The position numbers and the translations under genes were made by a program. Source: Effrenium voratum (lineage: Eukaryota > Sar > Dinophyceae > Suessiales > Symbiodiniaceae). Taken from it: DNA of 64,000 bases. Positions 13,301 to 25,800 of this stretch are shown piece after piece (positions within the stretch are counted from its first letter, which is position 1; the number at the start of each line of letters is the position of its first letter). The notes beneath the pieces were generated by a model. It was not told the origin of the DNA. It saw only the letters and a list, made by a program, of their open reading frames with translations, and ran no database searches. The stretch is from NCBI GenBank assembly GCA_963377175.1, contig CAUJNA010001469.1:423501-487500 (forward strand). Reading direction: 5' to 3'.

Positions 13301-16300
13301 CTGGGGGGTTCCATGTTAGGCGGGAGGAACAACGTGAGGCGCTAAATGGGCAGACACGCCACTCTCGTCTTCTCAACTTGGTGTTCAAGTACCCCACCGC
13401 CCCATCCGAAGTATCGAGGCCGAAACCAAAAAATGCTATTGCTTTACACAGCTTCCCATCTCCTTTGGGATTCCCTTTGGGTAAATCAAAATAGGGTTGC
13501 CATGGATCCCACCCATTGAGGCAGAGCGTTTAGGCAAGCCACAATGGTAGATAAAAATATTCAAGTTTCTTACCTCTAGGTTTTGTTGATTGGAGCAGCT
13601 GACATGTTCTTGGGCCTGGTTTGGGGGGGTTGATTCCGCATGGCAATCGCTTGTCTATGGCCATGATCGGCCATGTCCAAGATTCGTTTCAGGAGCGGCT
13701 GGTGAAGCGTTTGGAGGAACAGGCCCGGGCTTTCGCGTTAGGAAAAGCCGCTGGCAAGTCGTTGCCCAAAGAAAGGCGAGCACCGAGAGGGTGGTAAGGT
13801 GAGTGAGGAGGCATGGAGCTCGTGGAAGAAAACCGGTGGTGTTTTTGTTTGGGATGTGAGCCAGGTCCTCCAAAACTGGTTAAGTGAGAAATTGGGGACA
13901 GTCCTATAGAGGCGTGAATCTTCGCTCACGAGAAATCTTGACATAATTTTGTGTGGACCCCTTCAGTACCAAGTCCTCGATTTGGATGGCTCCTATGTAC
14001 TATAAGTTCTGGCTTTTTTTAAAGACTAACTCACCGGTGTAAAACGAGCTCACCCATGTCATGAAGACGGCCTTTTTTTTTTGGGGGGGGGGCAGGCGGG
14101 CTGGGGTGAAGTATTTAAGCTATGCAGGCTTACACTAACTGAATGGGGGGCTGCTACCTGGGCAAGCAAAATGGCCAATGGCCTCTTGGTTTGCAGTGAC
14201 TAAATGTCATTAAGAGCTACCAATGAACGCTGGTTGTAAGAGAGATAATTGCTCAGAACTCCCATTTCCCATTTTGGGTCATTGACCACTTTTGAACTGG
14301 GTCTCCTTTGGATGGTTGTTTAAAGCGGACATATTTCAGGATCGCTGTGCCGGTCCGTGGCTGAGATGCCTTCGAACCTCAAGGTGACTTTGTTTTGCAG
14401 CGCAGCGCCACGCGCAGAGCAGCTAGCGGGCAACTGGTGTCGGTACTTGACCAACATAGAGGTTCACCGCACGAGGGCGACGCTGGCTGTGCTCAATGTC
14501 GGTGTCGGTGCAGCCGCTCCGCAAATGGCAAACATGGACCGGGACCATGGCCGCAGGGGCGGGCGATCATAGCGTCCCCTCCCTTTGGGTGCCGCGTTTG
14601 TTGGAAGATACCTCGCCCCAAGTGCGGCGAAGCTGGGTAGTTACTTGGCTGATCCCCACCCTGTTGAGTACGTTTTGAGCGGGCGGAAACACAGGACCTG
14701 AACCCCACCCCAAAAGCGGGGGGTTGCGAGCAATTGAATTTTTCACCAAACCTTATGCCTCCTTTGCCCAAAGCGAATCAGCCTTTTGACCTCAGTTTGG
14801 TCGAATCTTAATGGTTTGAAAAACGTGAGCACCTTTTATTCCTAGGTCCTAGCTGGGCAAGTTCAGAAGGACCCCGGTTTCGCAGGGTTTGCGGGATTTG
14901 CGGAGTGGACCCGGTCTGCAAGGAAGACACCAGTTGGATGCGCTTCGATTCGGGTTCCAACTCCGTGAACCAGGTTTTTGAGCAACACTGAATGGGTTAC
15001 TGAGCGCCAGCGCCGGTTTCTTCGGCGAGTGCAGCATGTTGAGGAGGCGAGTGCTGCCTCGGGCTTTGCCATAGGGCCTTCATTTCGGTTGTCTCAATGA
15101 GTCATCTCATTCGCCATAGCAAAGGAGCCACTGCCACCTAGCCACTTCCTGGAGATATGGACGTAGTTGAGAAGACCATTTAGAGTAAACCAAGAGCTCA
15201 GACTTTGGCCAATCTCGTTCGGAAGTGAGCTAGAGTCTGGCATAAGGGTCGTCGAGTCGTTCGAAGCCCCTCCCAACCGCTTTTGGCCTTGCTCACTTTA
15301 TGAGGGGCCCTCATTTGTTCCCAGTTTGTGGGACCTTTAGGCAGTTCCAAAAAAAGATACGTTCTTGAGATTCGCTTTGGGGGTAAGGTTGGTTGCACAT
15401 GGCGCTTGCTAAGCGCAAGTCATGATAAACTACCCTGGTGGAGTAATGGGGGGTGCAACTTCCCCCAACAGTGATCCGATTCTCCTCAAAAGGTAGACCC
15501 CCCCACTATCAAAGCAACAAACGGGTTCTGCCCCGATTTGAAGGGCTCTATATTACAGTATTGGTGTGTCTTTTTCGAAGTCGGTATTTTGACATATATA
15601 TATATATAATATGGCATGCACGAATCCCAACATTCGCTGTTCGCACTTTGAGGGCGCTGTGTCGTGACTTCCAGAGGGCCAACCAAAAGGTGACGCTTAA
15701 AGGCTTAAATCACAAGGGAAACGTACTCGATGGACACAAATCATTTTGCACCTGGGATGGATGAAGCCCAACGAACACTTGATAGCTACCAATCACAACT
15801 GGTGCGAAAGTCCCCCCCGCTTCGCGTGAGCTGAGAGGTGGAGCTGGAGCGCGCGAAGACCCGGGAGCAGATCGAGGCCTTCATCGAGGAGGAAAGGTCC
15901 GAGCGCCTCAAGGCGCCCATCTTTTTTTTTTTTTCTCCCAGAGCGAGCGAGCGCAATGTGTTCAAATCCAAAAGCAAATATGTTGTTTACACCTGAAAAC
16001 CGTAGGGCATGTATATGTGTTGTCGGCGAGAAATAATATCGACAACATATACCCTGTCAAATTCAACCTTGAAGTTATAACGCCATCGCCCATTGAACTT
16101 CCCCTGGCAATGAGGCAGAAAGCCTGGCGTTGACCCAAAAGGTGGGTCTGTCTTTCTTGAGGGTACCCGTTTGGGGGAGGGTGAAAACGGAAACCAGAAG
16201 GAACGTCACAGTTTAGAGTGTCCCCTAAAAAATGACACCCCGGATGTGGAGAATTCCAGGGAAGCGGGGGCCCCTCCAGTTAAAGAGAACGAGCCCGCTT

Positions 16301-19300
16301 ATCTGCAATGGGACTCTTTCAATCCGATCATGTCATCACAGCGCCATTTCATGAAAAGTCCCTGAAGGAAGCCACGCGCAGATTTTCCGCCAGATCCGAA
16401 ATCATGATTGCTTGACTGGCAACCACTTTGATGTTCCCTAAAACGTTTACTCACTTCCTTGAGTTCGTGGATTTTACCCTCCCTCCAACAATCAGGGAAT
16501 CTGACAGGTAACAGGAACGTTTGGAAGATTTATCCTTTTGGGGAACCACCCTGTCCACTTCTACGATTGTTGGAGGGTAGTCACTTGTTGGGTTCGGACC
16601 ACTTCAAATAGTGTATATATATATATATGTATATACAAAGTTCGTTTTTGTTTTGGCCCGTCCACTCAAAAATAACCCCAATCGACAGATAGACGGTTCT
16701 CAAGGAGCTGGGATGGCGGGGACCCAAAACCTGTACAGCTGCTTTGATTGACGGGAAACATGTTTTTTAGTGGCAAACGCTTCATGCATGATGCATCGGT
16801 GGTAAAGCTCGAGGCAAATCGTAAGAACTCTGGCACTTGGTAAAGTTGTCATGGCTGCACATCGATTTAGTGATGTGCTTTTCGCATTGGCCGTGCTTCG
16901 CTGCGAATGACATGTGTTTGACATTTGTTTTTGAGAGTACCCTCTTTGGGGTGCATCGGTCAAAGGAAACCACCAAGGACAGCCGAAGCCATGTTTGTGG
17001 TCCACCTAGTTTGACCCATATGCATGGCATGTTTGGTGTGTATTTTCGTGTTTTTGTCCGGACCTTTGAAGGAGATTCCACATACTTGTACCGAATTTTG
17101 GTGCCGTGGGAACCTGGGGTTACTGGGCTATGTATCTATTTGCTCGAGATAAAGATGTTTAAAACAACACGAAAACACCCCACTGGACAAATGTTATTCC
17201 GCTTTTTTCCAGACGGAACAAACAAGAGGGGATGTTCAACCCCGTAAGGACAGGATTCAGGTCATGACATCATGACATCATGACCCGAGTTTTGACATAT
17301 CTTCCAGAAAAACGGCGCCAGTCGGTGGTATTTCACCAGGACCGTGAAGGGGACGTATTTTCCAATCCGGTTGTCCATTTCCAGGAATCCTGCCTGTCGT
17401 CAGCCTCCCCATTCTCTTCTGTTCAGACAATGGCCGCAAACCGCAAACCAGGGAAAATGGCCCTTTTTCGGAGCGGTGCGTGAGAATGGGTTTGGAATCA
17501 ACCCAGTACAACTTTCCTGCTCGCTTCGCCTCATACCTGGCGCTCACGGTTTCTCTGCGCGAAAGTCAGCCGCAGAATGCCCCGCAGGCGGAGACGGAGC
17601 GCCACTTGGCGCTGCAAAAGCGGCTGCAGGCTCACGAGGCTCCGGGGTGGGCTGGTGAAACCGTGCAATGGACGGCGGATTAGTCGGCGCCCCAGATCTA
17701 CTCCCCTACAAAACTTGGAACCCGAAAAAAGGGTCCCCCAACAGGAAATTCCTCTTAAACGACTGGTTGTTGAGGTTTCATGCTAAACTATTGGAGAGTA
17801 AGTAGAACCCCTAGGATCCTAGGGGAGCGCTTGTTTGTGATGAATCCCTGGGGGACACTCGCCGATCAAAATCAACCAGGGTTTTTATTCAATCCGGGGT
17901 TCCCAAAATTGGGTTTCGAGCGCACCGAGAAAAACCGAGCGAAGCCCTACTTCGACCCTTTGCTTGGGGGGTCTAATTCTTAGTTTAGGCTTTCTCACTT
18001 GCGTTCCAGGACTTTAAACTTCTTGGGTTCACAGATCATTTAAGTGGTAAACAAACAGTTCTGACTTTCTTTGGCCCATCCTCTCCGGAAGTGAGCTTTG
18101 GGAATTTGCGGATTCGTTCACTTCCAAACACGGTTATATAGCGTTCAACATGCGCCTGGGACCGATTTCCTTTTGAAAATACCTGTCGGGTTCTTGGTGA
18201 TGAGGATCGTTTTTGACATGATGTTGATGTTAGGGCTCGCAAGTCATGTTTAGCATCGGATTCATCCGGCGGACCGCACCAATCTGGGGTGGTTCACTTT
18301 CAGTGAGGAATTTATCTAGTTTCGGTGGGTTCCTTTGATTCGTAGGGTTTTTCGGATGAATCGAAAGTTTACATCGCGAACCAGCATCAAAGCTCCTCCA
18401 ATAATCACAATGTTGGGTTGGGGGACAAAGCCGAGCTATGTGAGGTGGGGGCGGGTACAATTTGTTCTGGTAGCGTGTGGTTTTTTGCCTGTTCAGCAGC
18501 GTCATGCGGACTTTTGCTTGCCCCCCTGTGGGCAAGACCACTACCCAATGTTTTAAAATGATATTTGAGGGCCCTGGCTTCTCCCATTCAGAGGGGTCGG
18601 ACCCTCCCTAAAAGGGTCCATGAGCGTTTAGGGGGCAAAACAATTACATACTGAATTCCCTTGTGATCAGGACTTTGAATTGCACATTCATGTGAGGGGC
18701 ACCGCGACAGCTTCGCTATGCACTAGATTTGGGGACCGCAAAATGGCTAGGATCCAAGTGCTTATTTTTCGCGCCGTGCGAGGAGCTCACGCTGCAGCGA
18801 CACAATGAGCACCGCGCACGGATGGAGTCGGATTTGGAGACACAGCGCCGGATGCTCGAGTCGCAGCAGCTCAAGGACAAGCAGGCGGGGTCTTGGCCCA
18901 TGGTTGCGGACATGCGGTTGTTGCGACCAGTTTCTGTGCCAAGCGACCCAGTTGCAGTTGTGCCCCGTTTTGTTTGAGGCAGTTTTCTTTGAAGCCAACT
19001 GTCAAGCAAAGAGTGCCCTTTTTTCTCCCATGGCCACTGGAGGGTTCCTTGGAATTCGACACAACTACCCTCCCTTCAATCATGGCAGCTGAGAATTGGG
19101 TTCTGGAAGACCAACTTCCTTCTGGGAACCCCACCTGTCCACTTATGATGGAAAGAGGGTACCAAAATAGAATTGGTGGCAATGATGTTTCCCCCCCGCC
19201 CCGAAGTCTGAAATCCAAGGGGTCTGGTGCCCTCAGGGATTCTGTTGATAAGTCCTAAGGCGTTTTGCCCAGAACAGCTGCTGGCCAGTCGGGGCATGGA

Positions 19301-22300
19301 CTTCCCACAAGAAAGGAGCTTCCTTTCTTCTGGTGGTTTGTGGAACATGGTTAAAAGCAAGTGTTGGTTGCCTTCCTTTGATTTCTCTTCGACGTCCACA
19401 CATGGCTATGGAAAAGGTTTGACACGCCCATGCGTTTTTTTCTCAAAATAGGGATTTGAGCCGCCAAAAATGGATTTGGGCTTTCCTACCAAAAGCGGTT
19501 TCCCTAAGAAAGACACCACATGGGTGTGTAGTTTTATCAGGGTACCCTTGTTTAGGTTTATTAGCACACTGGGTAACCTGTTCCATAGGTTGCTGACTTT
19601 GGCCACTCATCCCAACCACTGCCCCCAGTTGTTACATGGGATATACAACCACTATATGTAGCTGTACAAAGGCTATATTTACCCCATTTGCCCCTGGGGG
19701 TAGTGGTTTGAGGGCGATGTGGAAGCACAGACTTTTGGCCTTTTTGACCCACAAGTTGCATGGCATAGTTTATACGCTCTTTGGCTTACACGGCCGGTTT
19801 TGCCAGCGTGCCAGCTTGCAGTTTCTGGCTGACCCCCGAAAGTCGAGGACTTGCAGAAGGACCTCCAGGACTTTGTCCAAGAGCAGCGCCTCATGGCCGG
19901 AAAGCTCACGGAGGACCTGCGGAGCCTGGGAGGCCTTGCTCGGGCGAGCGCGCGAGCGGGCGCTGGGGCGAGCGGGGCTGGGGTTCATTCGATTGCGCTG
20001 GGAGTTTTTGGCTGGGCGAATGTTTTTTTTTGCTTGTTTAATTGTTTGTGTCTCCGTTTTCAGGTTTTAAAGGGACCAAGGCAAACTGAAGACATGTTGG
20101 GAGGTCCCCTGAAAAAAGACACACCCTTGCATGTACGGGGCAAACTTGACAATAACTATATGCCTGATGTCTCCTTCCGACCCTTTAAACATGAGGTTAC
20201 CAGCAAGAAAGGAGTCACGGAATTCCCCCCAGGATTGAAGGGTCGTGGAGACTCCACGCGCCCTATGATTGAAGATGGCGTTTAATCATCCCGCAACCCC
20301 AACACTAATAAATATTTAGTCTCTTATATTATGTCAAAATAGGGACTTAAACCCCCCACCCACCATGGTGGTTGTCCTGGTTACTTTTGCTTTAACCCAA
20401 CGTACCCTCAAAAGCACTTCCATTTGGCCGGCTTAGACATCGCCTTTTTTGGGCTGATGTTTTAAGGCTACATGTGAGGAGCAGGGACAGTCTATTCCTC
20501 CTTCGATCAGAGACCCGAAGAAGGTTCCTTCTAAATCTTCCTGGGGGTTGCCCCCAACCTTTGGTTTGCTCTGCAACCATTTGCGTTTGTCATTTTTTCA
20601 GGGTATCCTATAGTTGCTTGGTTTTCAACGAACACCATGAGGAAGCCACCATTGTGGGGTCCCCTAGAAAGACTCACTGCGACCCCGGAGCTTTGTTTTG
20701 AACGACCGAACCAGTCGGCATTTTGAGCATCGGTCAGGTTTTCAGATTCCCTTGCCCCAATCAAGTTACCCGAACGTCTCTGGGTCACTAGCTAATGTCC
20801 TCGGATTCCACCACGCTCCAGAAAATGGGCCAAGAACCAAAGGTGGGAACGTCTGTTTTGTTGGCGAACTGTTGTTTGCTTGAGGAGGGAAAACCGACCA
20901 CGAAAGCCAGTATTCTTGAGGCCCTAGTTCATCAAGATGTTGAGCATCACGCTTGGTCGAAACGTTCAAGGGCACACCCGCAGCCCAAACGTTAAGCACG
21001 CACGCCGGAGGTCAACCCTAGCATGAGACTGTGCGGTGGATGTGATCTGTTCAACGGGTAGCCGACATCGCTGAGGCCACTGGCACGCACAAAAGAATGC
21101 AAAGCTGCATTGATGTCTCCCCGATGCCAGCAGCCGACAAACACTTCCTAACAAAAAGATAGCCGTTCCAAAATCCATTGGATGTTGCAGTAGGATCCCG
21201 ACTTGGACGTTTAAGTTTGCGGCGATTTCTTTCCCCTTGCGGTGGTAGGTGGTTTCCGCTGGGACCGGAACGCTTGTTTTGACTTGCCAACGAAGAGGCG
21301 ACTGCAAGAGCCTGGCCGAGAACTTTGAGAAGCACCAGATGGCCACCGAGCAGCGGCCCTTTGGCGGGGTCGGTGGGACAGGATTGTTTTTTGTGTTCCT
21401 TCGAAGACATATATATATATATATATATATCATTTCAAAAGTAAGCCAAAAGTTCGGAGCAACTTTTTTTGGCCCATCCACCCCCCGCCCCTTGGGATGG
21501 CTTTGATTTTAGCCGCGTCTTGCCAGCCACGCCCACGTCGGCGTCGGGCGCCTGAGGTTCGCCTCGGAGACGGCGGCCTTGGCGGCGCAGCTCTCCGTGG
21601 CCTCAGCGGCGCAGAGCGCCAGCCTGCTGCGCAGCCAGGCCACGGGGCCCGGGACGCGGGGGTCGGGGCCGGGCAAACTATACATGGCTGCTGTTGGGAC
21701 ACTTTTTCACATTTTAACTTGTGGTTTATTTGGAGATCTCCACTTAGCTGCTGATTTTTGTTTTTTTTTGCTCCCCTTCCAACGTCAACCGAGTATATGC
21801 TACAACTCACCAACCAGAAACAAGGAACCCAGGTGAGGTACCACGTTTTGGCCAACCAAGGGTTCCCCCACCTACCCCAAAACAAATAAGACAAGTTGGT
21901 GTTTCGGCAAGACAACAGCCCGAAACATGCTGAATATGTTTTAGTGCCAGGTGATGTTTGAGTTTTCCCCAGCTGCAAGCTTTGGGGTGGGCGTGTTGCA
22001 GATTGGGGGGAGGGGGGTTCTGGGTCCGACAAGGATGGGAGGGATTGTTCAGGCTTCCAGTTCATTTCATACGTCAAAGCCGGAAAACTGCACAAAAACA
22101 TTTACCGCACGAAAGTAGCCCTATGAAGCTTCCTATGACACCAGGTAGAAATAGTAGAACCATCTACTAAATTGACATTGTACTTGACAAAACGGGGTTG
22201 TAACCACCGTACTATGTCACCACTCAAAAGCAGATACGTGCAATCTTGCCCGGGGCCACCCCTCCCCCAAATGCCAAAACTTAAGGTGTGCATCTGTGAT

Positions 22301-22769
22301 TTATCCCTTATTTAAAAGGACAACCCAAAGATGAAAACGAATCTGTCCGATAGTCCGATACCAAAAGGAAAACCAACAAATCCAAAGGAACAACCCAAGA
22401 CCAAATCCATTTTGGGGGATGCTCTGAATTCTGGCGATGACTGCTGTTCGGGCTTTTGGAGTGCCAGAGTAAGGACAGCCAGATTGTCAGATTATTGATG
22501 AATGCCTTTGGAAGGCCCCTTTGGTTGCCTTCGTATTCCCTTTCGACCAGACAGTTGTGGCTTGTATGGGTCGGATCAGTTGATCCGGCCACTGATATGG
22601 TCAATTGGGTCGAGGAGCAGAGTTGCAAATAACCACAACTACACGATCATTGTTTTGGTGTATGTTGCGAGCCTCTGACGAAAAAGGAGGTAATTACTTC
22701 CCGCAGGTTTTTCAAACTTTGCCCAAGAACTAAGAGCAAGGTGGTATTTAGAGCAGGGCAACCATATGC

Positions 22770-22801
<32 letters not shown>

Positions 22802-25800
22802 GTATATATATATGTGTATATTATCTCGAGGAGACCATGACCAGCCCTGCTTCCCAGGAGTCGCTGACCGGGCAACTGGCCGAGCAGAAGCAGCAGCGAC
22901 GAAGCTGAAGGGGAATGGAAGGGGTCAGGAAGCACCGCGAAGCGTGGACGCCCCTGGGGTTTTGCCAACGAAACCACGAGTCGATGTTGCGCAAACGAAA
23001 ATGAATTGTAGCCAATTGCAAGGAAAGGGCAAGTGCCCGTGTCTGACCCCATTTACAATGCCATGGGTAGGTGTCCAAATAGGAAGGAAAGCCAAAAAGA
23101 AACCACCTGGACCTTCAAACTACCCATGAAAATGGGTATGCCTCAAAATTTTGGGGGTGAATTCCCTTTTTTCCCTAGTACCCCCTCGCGCGACTCTTGG
23201 GCCAACTGGTTGGTTCGAGAGGGCATCAACTTTCGGGTTTTGGGAATGAACTTTTTGGGCTCCTAAGAAACCAGGGATGCTCAGTTCGCTTCCATTTCAG
23301 AATACTTTTTGTACAACCCTCTTGGTTTTACAGGGAATCTGTCACTGGGATTTGTTTACTTGTTTTTTCTTGCTTTCCTGCACACTTCAGCAAATGGAAG
23401 TAGGGGTCAGTCATTCCTTCATTCCATACCGAGAACCGGCAAGTCCAAGTATCCATGCAACAGGTGGCCTGCCATATGTAAACTGAACATGGCACCGAAC
23501 TACGAACTCCATGCAGAAGGCTCCTCTGACTGTTGTCCAAGGTGTCGAAACTTTGTGGGGCTAGGACGTTCCCATTGCAGGCCGCCTTCTGAAGCGGGTC
23601 AGGACTGAACAAATGTCACCTTTTCAGCCGGGTTTTTGGCGACCCAGGATTCTTATCGTGGTGCTATTGCCAGCTGCTTTGATGACCACAGTGGTCAAGT
23701 CGTTAAATCTGAGGTTACCCTGCATGCAACCCAGTTCGGCCGGGGTTTCTAATCACTTAACTGGGCTGGTCATCCACGATCTTATCTCCGCAATAAACAC
23801 ATAGGGCACCAAACGCTGACCACCATCAACCCGTCAAACCGATAAATGGACCGCCGAAAGCCGATATTGTCTTCGTGTGCCGCTCAAGTTTCGGCAGACT
23901 TAAACAGGGCTCCTTAAAAGATACATTTTGCCCAGTTGAAACATGGCTTTTTCCACCAAAATAAAGGGACACCACCATTTACAAGGCAATGTTCAGGTGT
24001 ATAATGTAAGGATCCCTGTTAAATCACATCTTTACCCTTTGCCCTTTGGATTTCCTTCATTGCGCGGAAAAGATTTCGAGAGGACCGGGTTGAACTCAAT
24101 CCCGCGCCATGTGAGGAACAGGCGAACTGGCTTGCGCAGGTCGGCCCAAGCCATGTGAAACTTTGGTTCTTCTTGTAGCCCAGGCTGCAAGGAGACGTGG
24201 CCAAAGTCAGCGAGGAGCTTGCGACATGTGTGAAAGAGCAGCGCACATTCCCTCCCTTCAAGGAAACCACGCACTCCCTGAGTATACTTTTTGATGCGGA
24301 AGACCATTTTAGTGGAAAGCAAAAAGTTTGGACTTTGTTTGGCCAATCCAATCAGGAATTGGGATCAACCGGTTGGAATCGGAACAATTCAAGAAGTGAG
24401 ACCAACCGTTTGAATGAGAACAATCACTCTACAGTTGCCTCCCCGATCCCGAAAAGTCATCGAAAACCTTGTCGGACTCTCCTAGAATCATGCCCAGTGC
24501 TTCCAGGCGTTTCGCTCTCTCGGTAGCCAGGAGCAGGCCTGGTAGAACCTGGTAAGAGAACGGAAGGACAACCTACAGGCAATGCCAATCGGAAGCACTG
24601 GGATGGATGGTATAAGCCATGGGTTTTTCCGTTCCGACGAGAACAAAATGAGGAGCTGGATAACATGAACGGGGAGATCCTGAAGCTCATCGACGACGAG
24701 GCCGCCAAGGCGAGGTCCCGGATCCATCGGCTTCGGCTCGCGAAGTGAGAAACGGAGGTGTCCCAGTGCGGTGCTAGGCTTCGCTGTGGCTTCAATTTTG
24801 TTTGTGTTGTTTTTTTTTTGGGGGGGGGGGATTCCGAATCGTTTTTTTTGACACACCGGTTATATCCCAGTGCTTCCAGGCAAGCCAGGAAGCCAGTGTG
24901 GTAGGTTATCTTTCAGGTTTCATGGTTTGTCCTGGTTGATTGGCGAAACGCCTGGAAGCACTGGGTGTGTTCTGGCCTGCGAATCCGATTTGTGTTGGAC
25001 CCGGGCAGTAAAGGGATGCCAACAAGGAATCAAGAAAAGAAGAGCTGGGCTGCCCAGGCGGCCCGGACTAATCCAAGGGTGATGCTTATTTCCAAGCTCG
25101 CATCACCTAGTACTTCCAGTTGTCTCTTTTCAACCAATGGGTACACTTACATATTTGGAGTTGCCCCAGCACATTGGGCCACTCACAACAAGCAAATGAA
25201 GGCAAACTGTACAAGGCTAGACAAACCCTTTGCACGGCAACTTTAAGTTGAAATGTTTGGGCCGTCCAAACGACGCATCTTCTCCAAACAGACCCCCAGT
25301 GGTTCAATGATGATAGGAGAACACATGGATCCGTGGTGGGGTTGATGCCATTCTTGGGAAAACCACCAAATAGAAAGGAGTGTTCGCAGAGTGCTGAACA
25401 GCTGGGCACTCTGTTGCTTCAAGCTCACATGGTAGTAGGCAACCTGAGGAAACCATGTAAGGCATAGAGGTACAAGTGTTACTCACTATGAGGTTAGTTG
25501 TTTTAACTTTCCTCACCCAGCTTTTGGTCATGGTCATGACTGGTAAAACAACATGTTTTCCTGGCACCGCACAGAAGACACATCTGACGGTAGCTTTTCA
25601 CCCGTCTGATCTCAAAAGGGGGCGGGAATCATGTATGGTTGGTTGGAAAGGGGTGGTAAACGGAACATTCGGGGAGACCAAAAGAACATCAAGCATGTTT
25701 GGAGTTCTCTAAATTTAAAATAAATCCAAATGGAGCCCTTAGTTAAAATCTAGTTGGACACTTGGGGTAAAAGAAACAGCGGTACAAAAAGTCACCGAAT

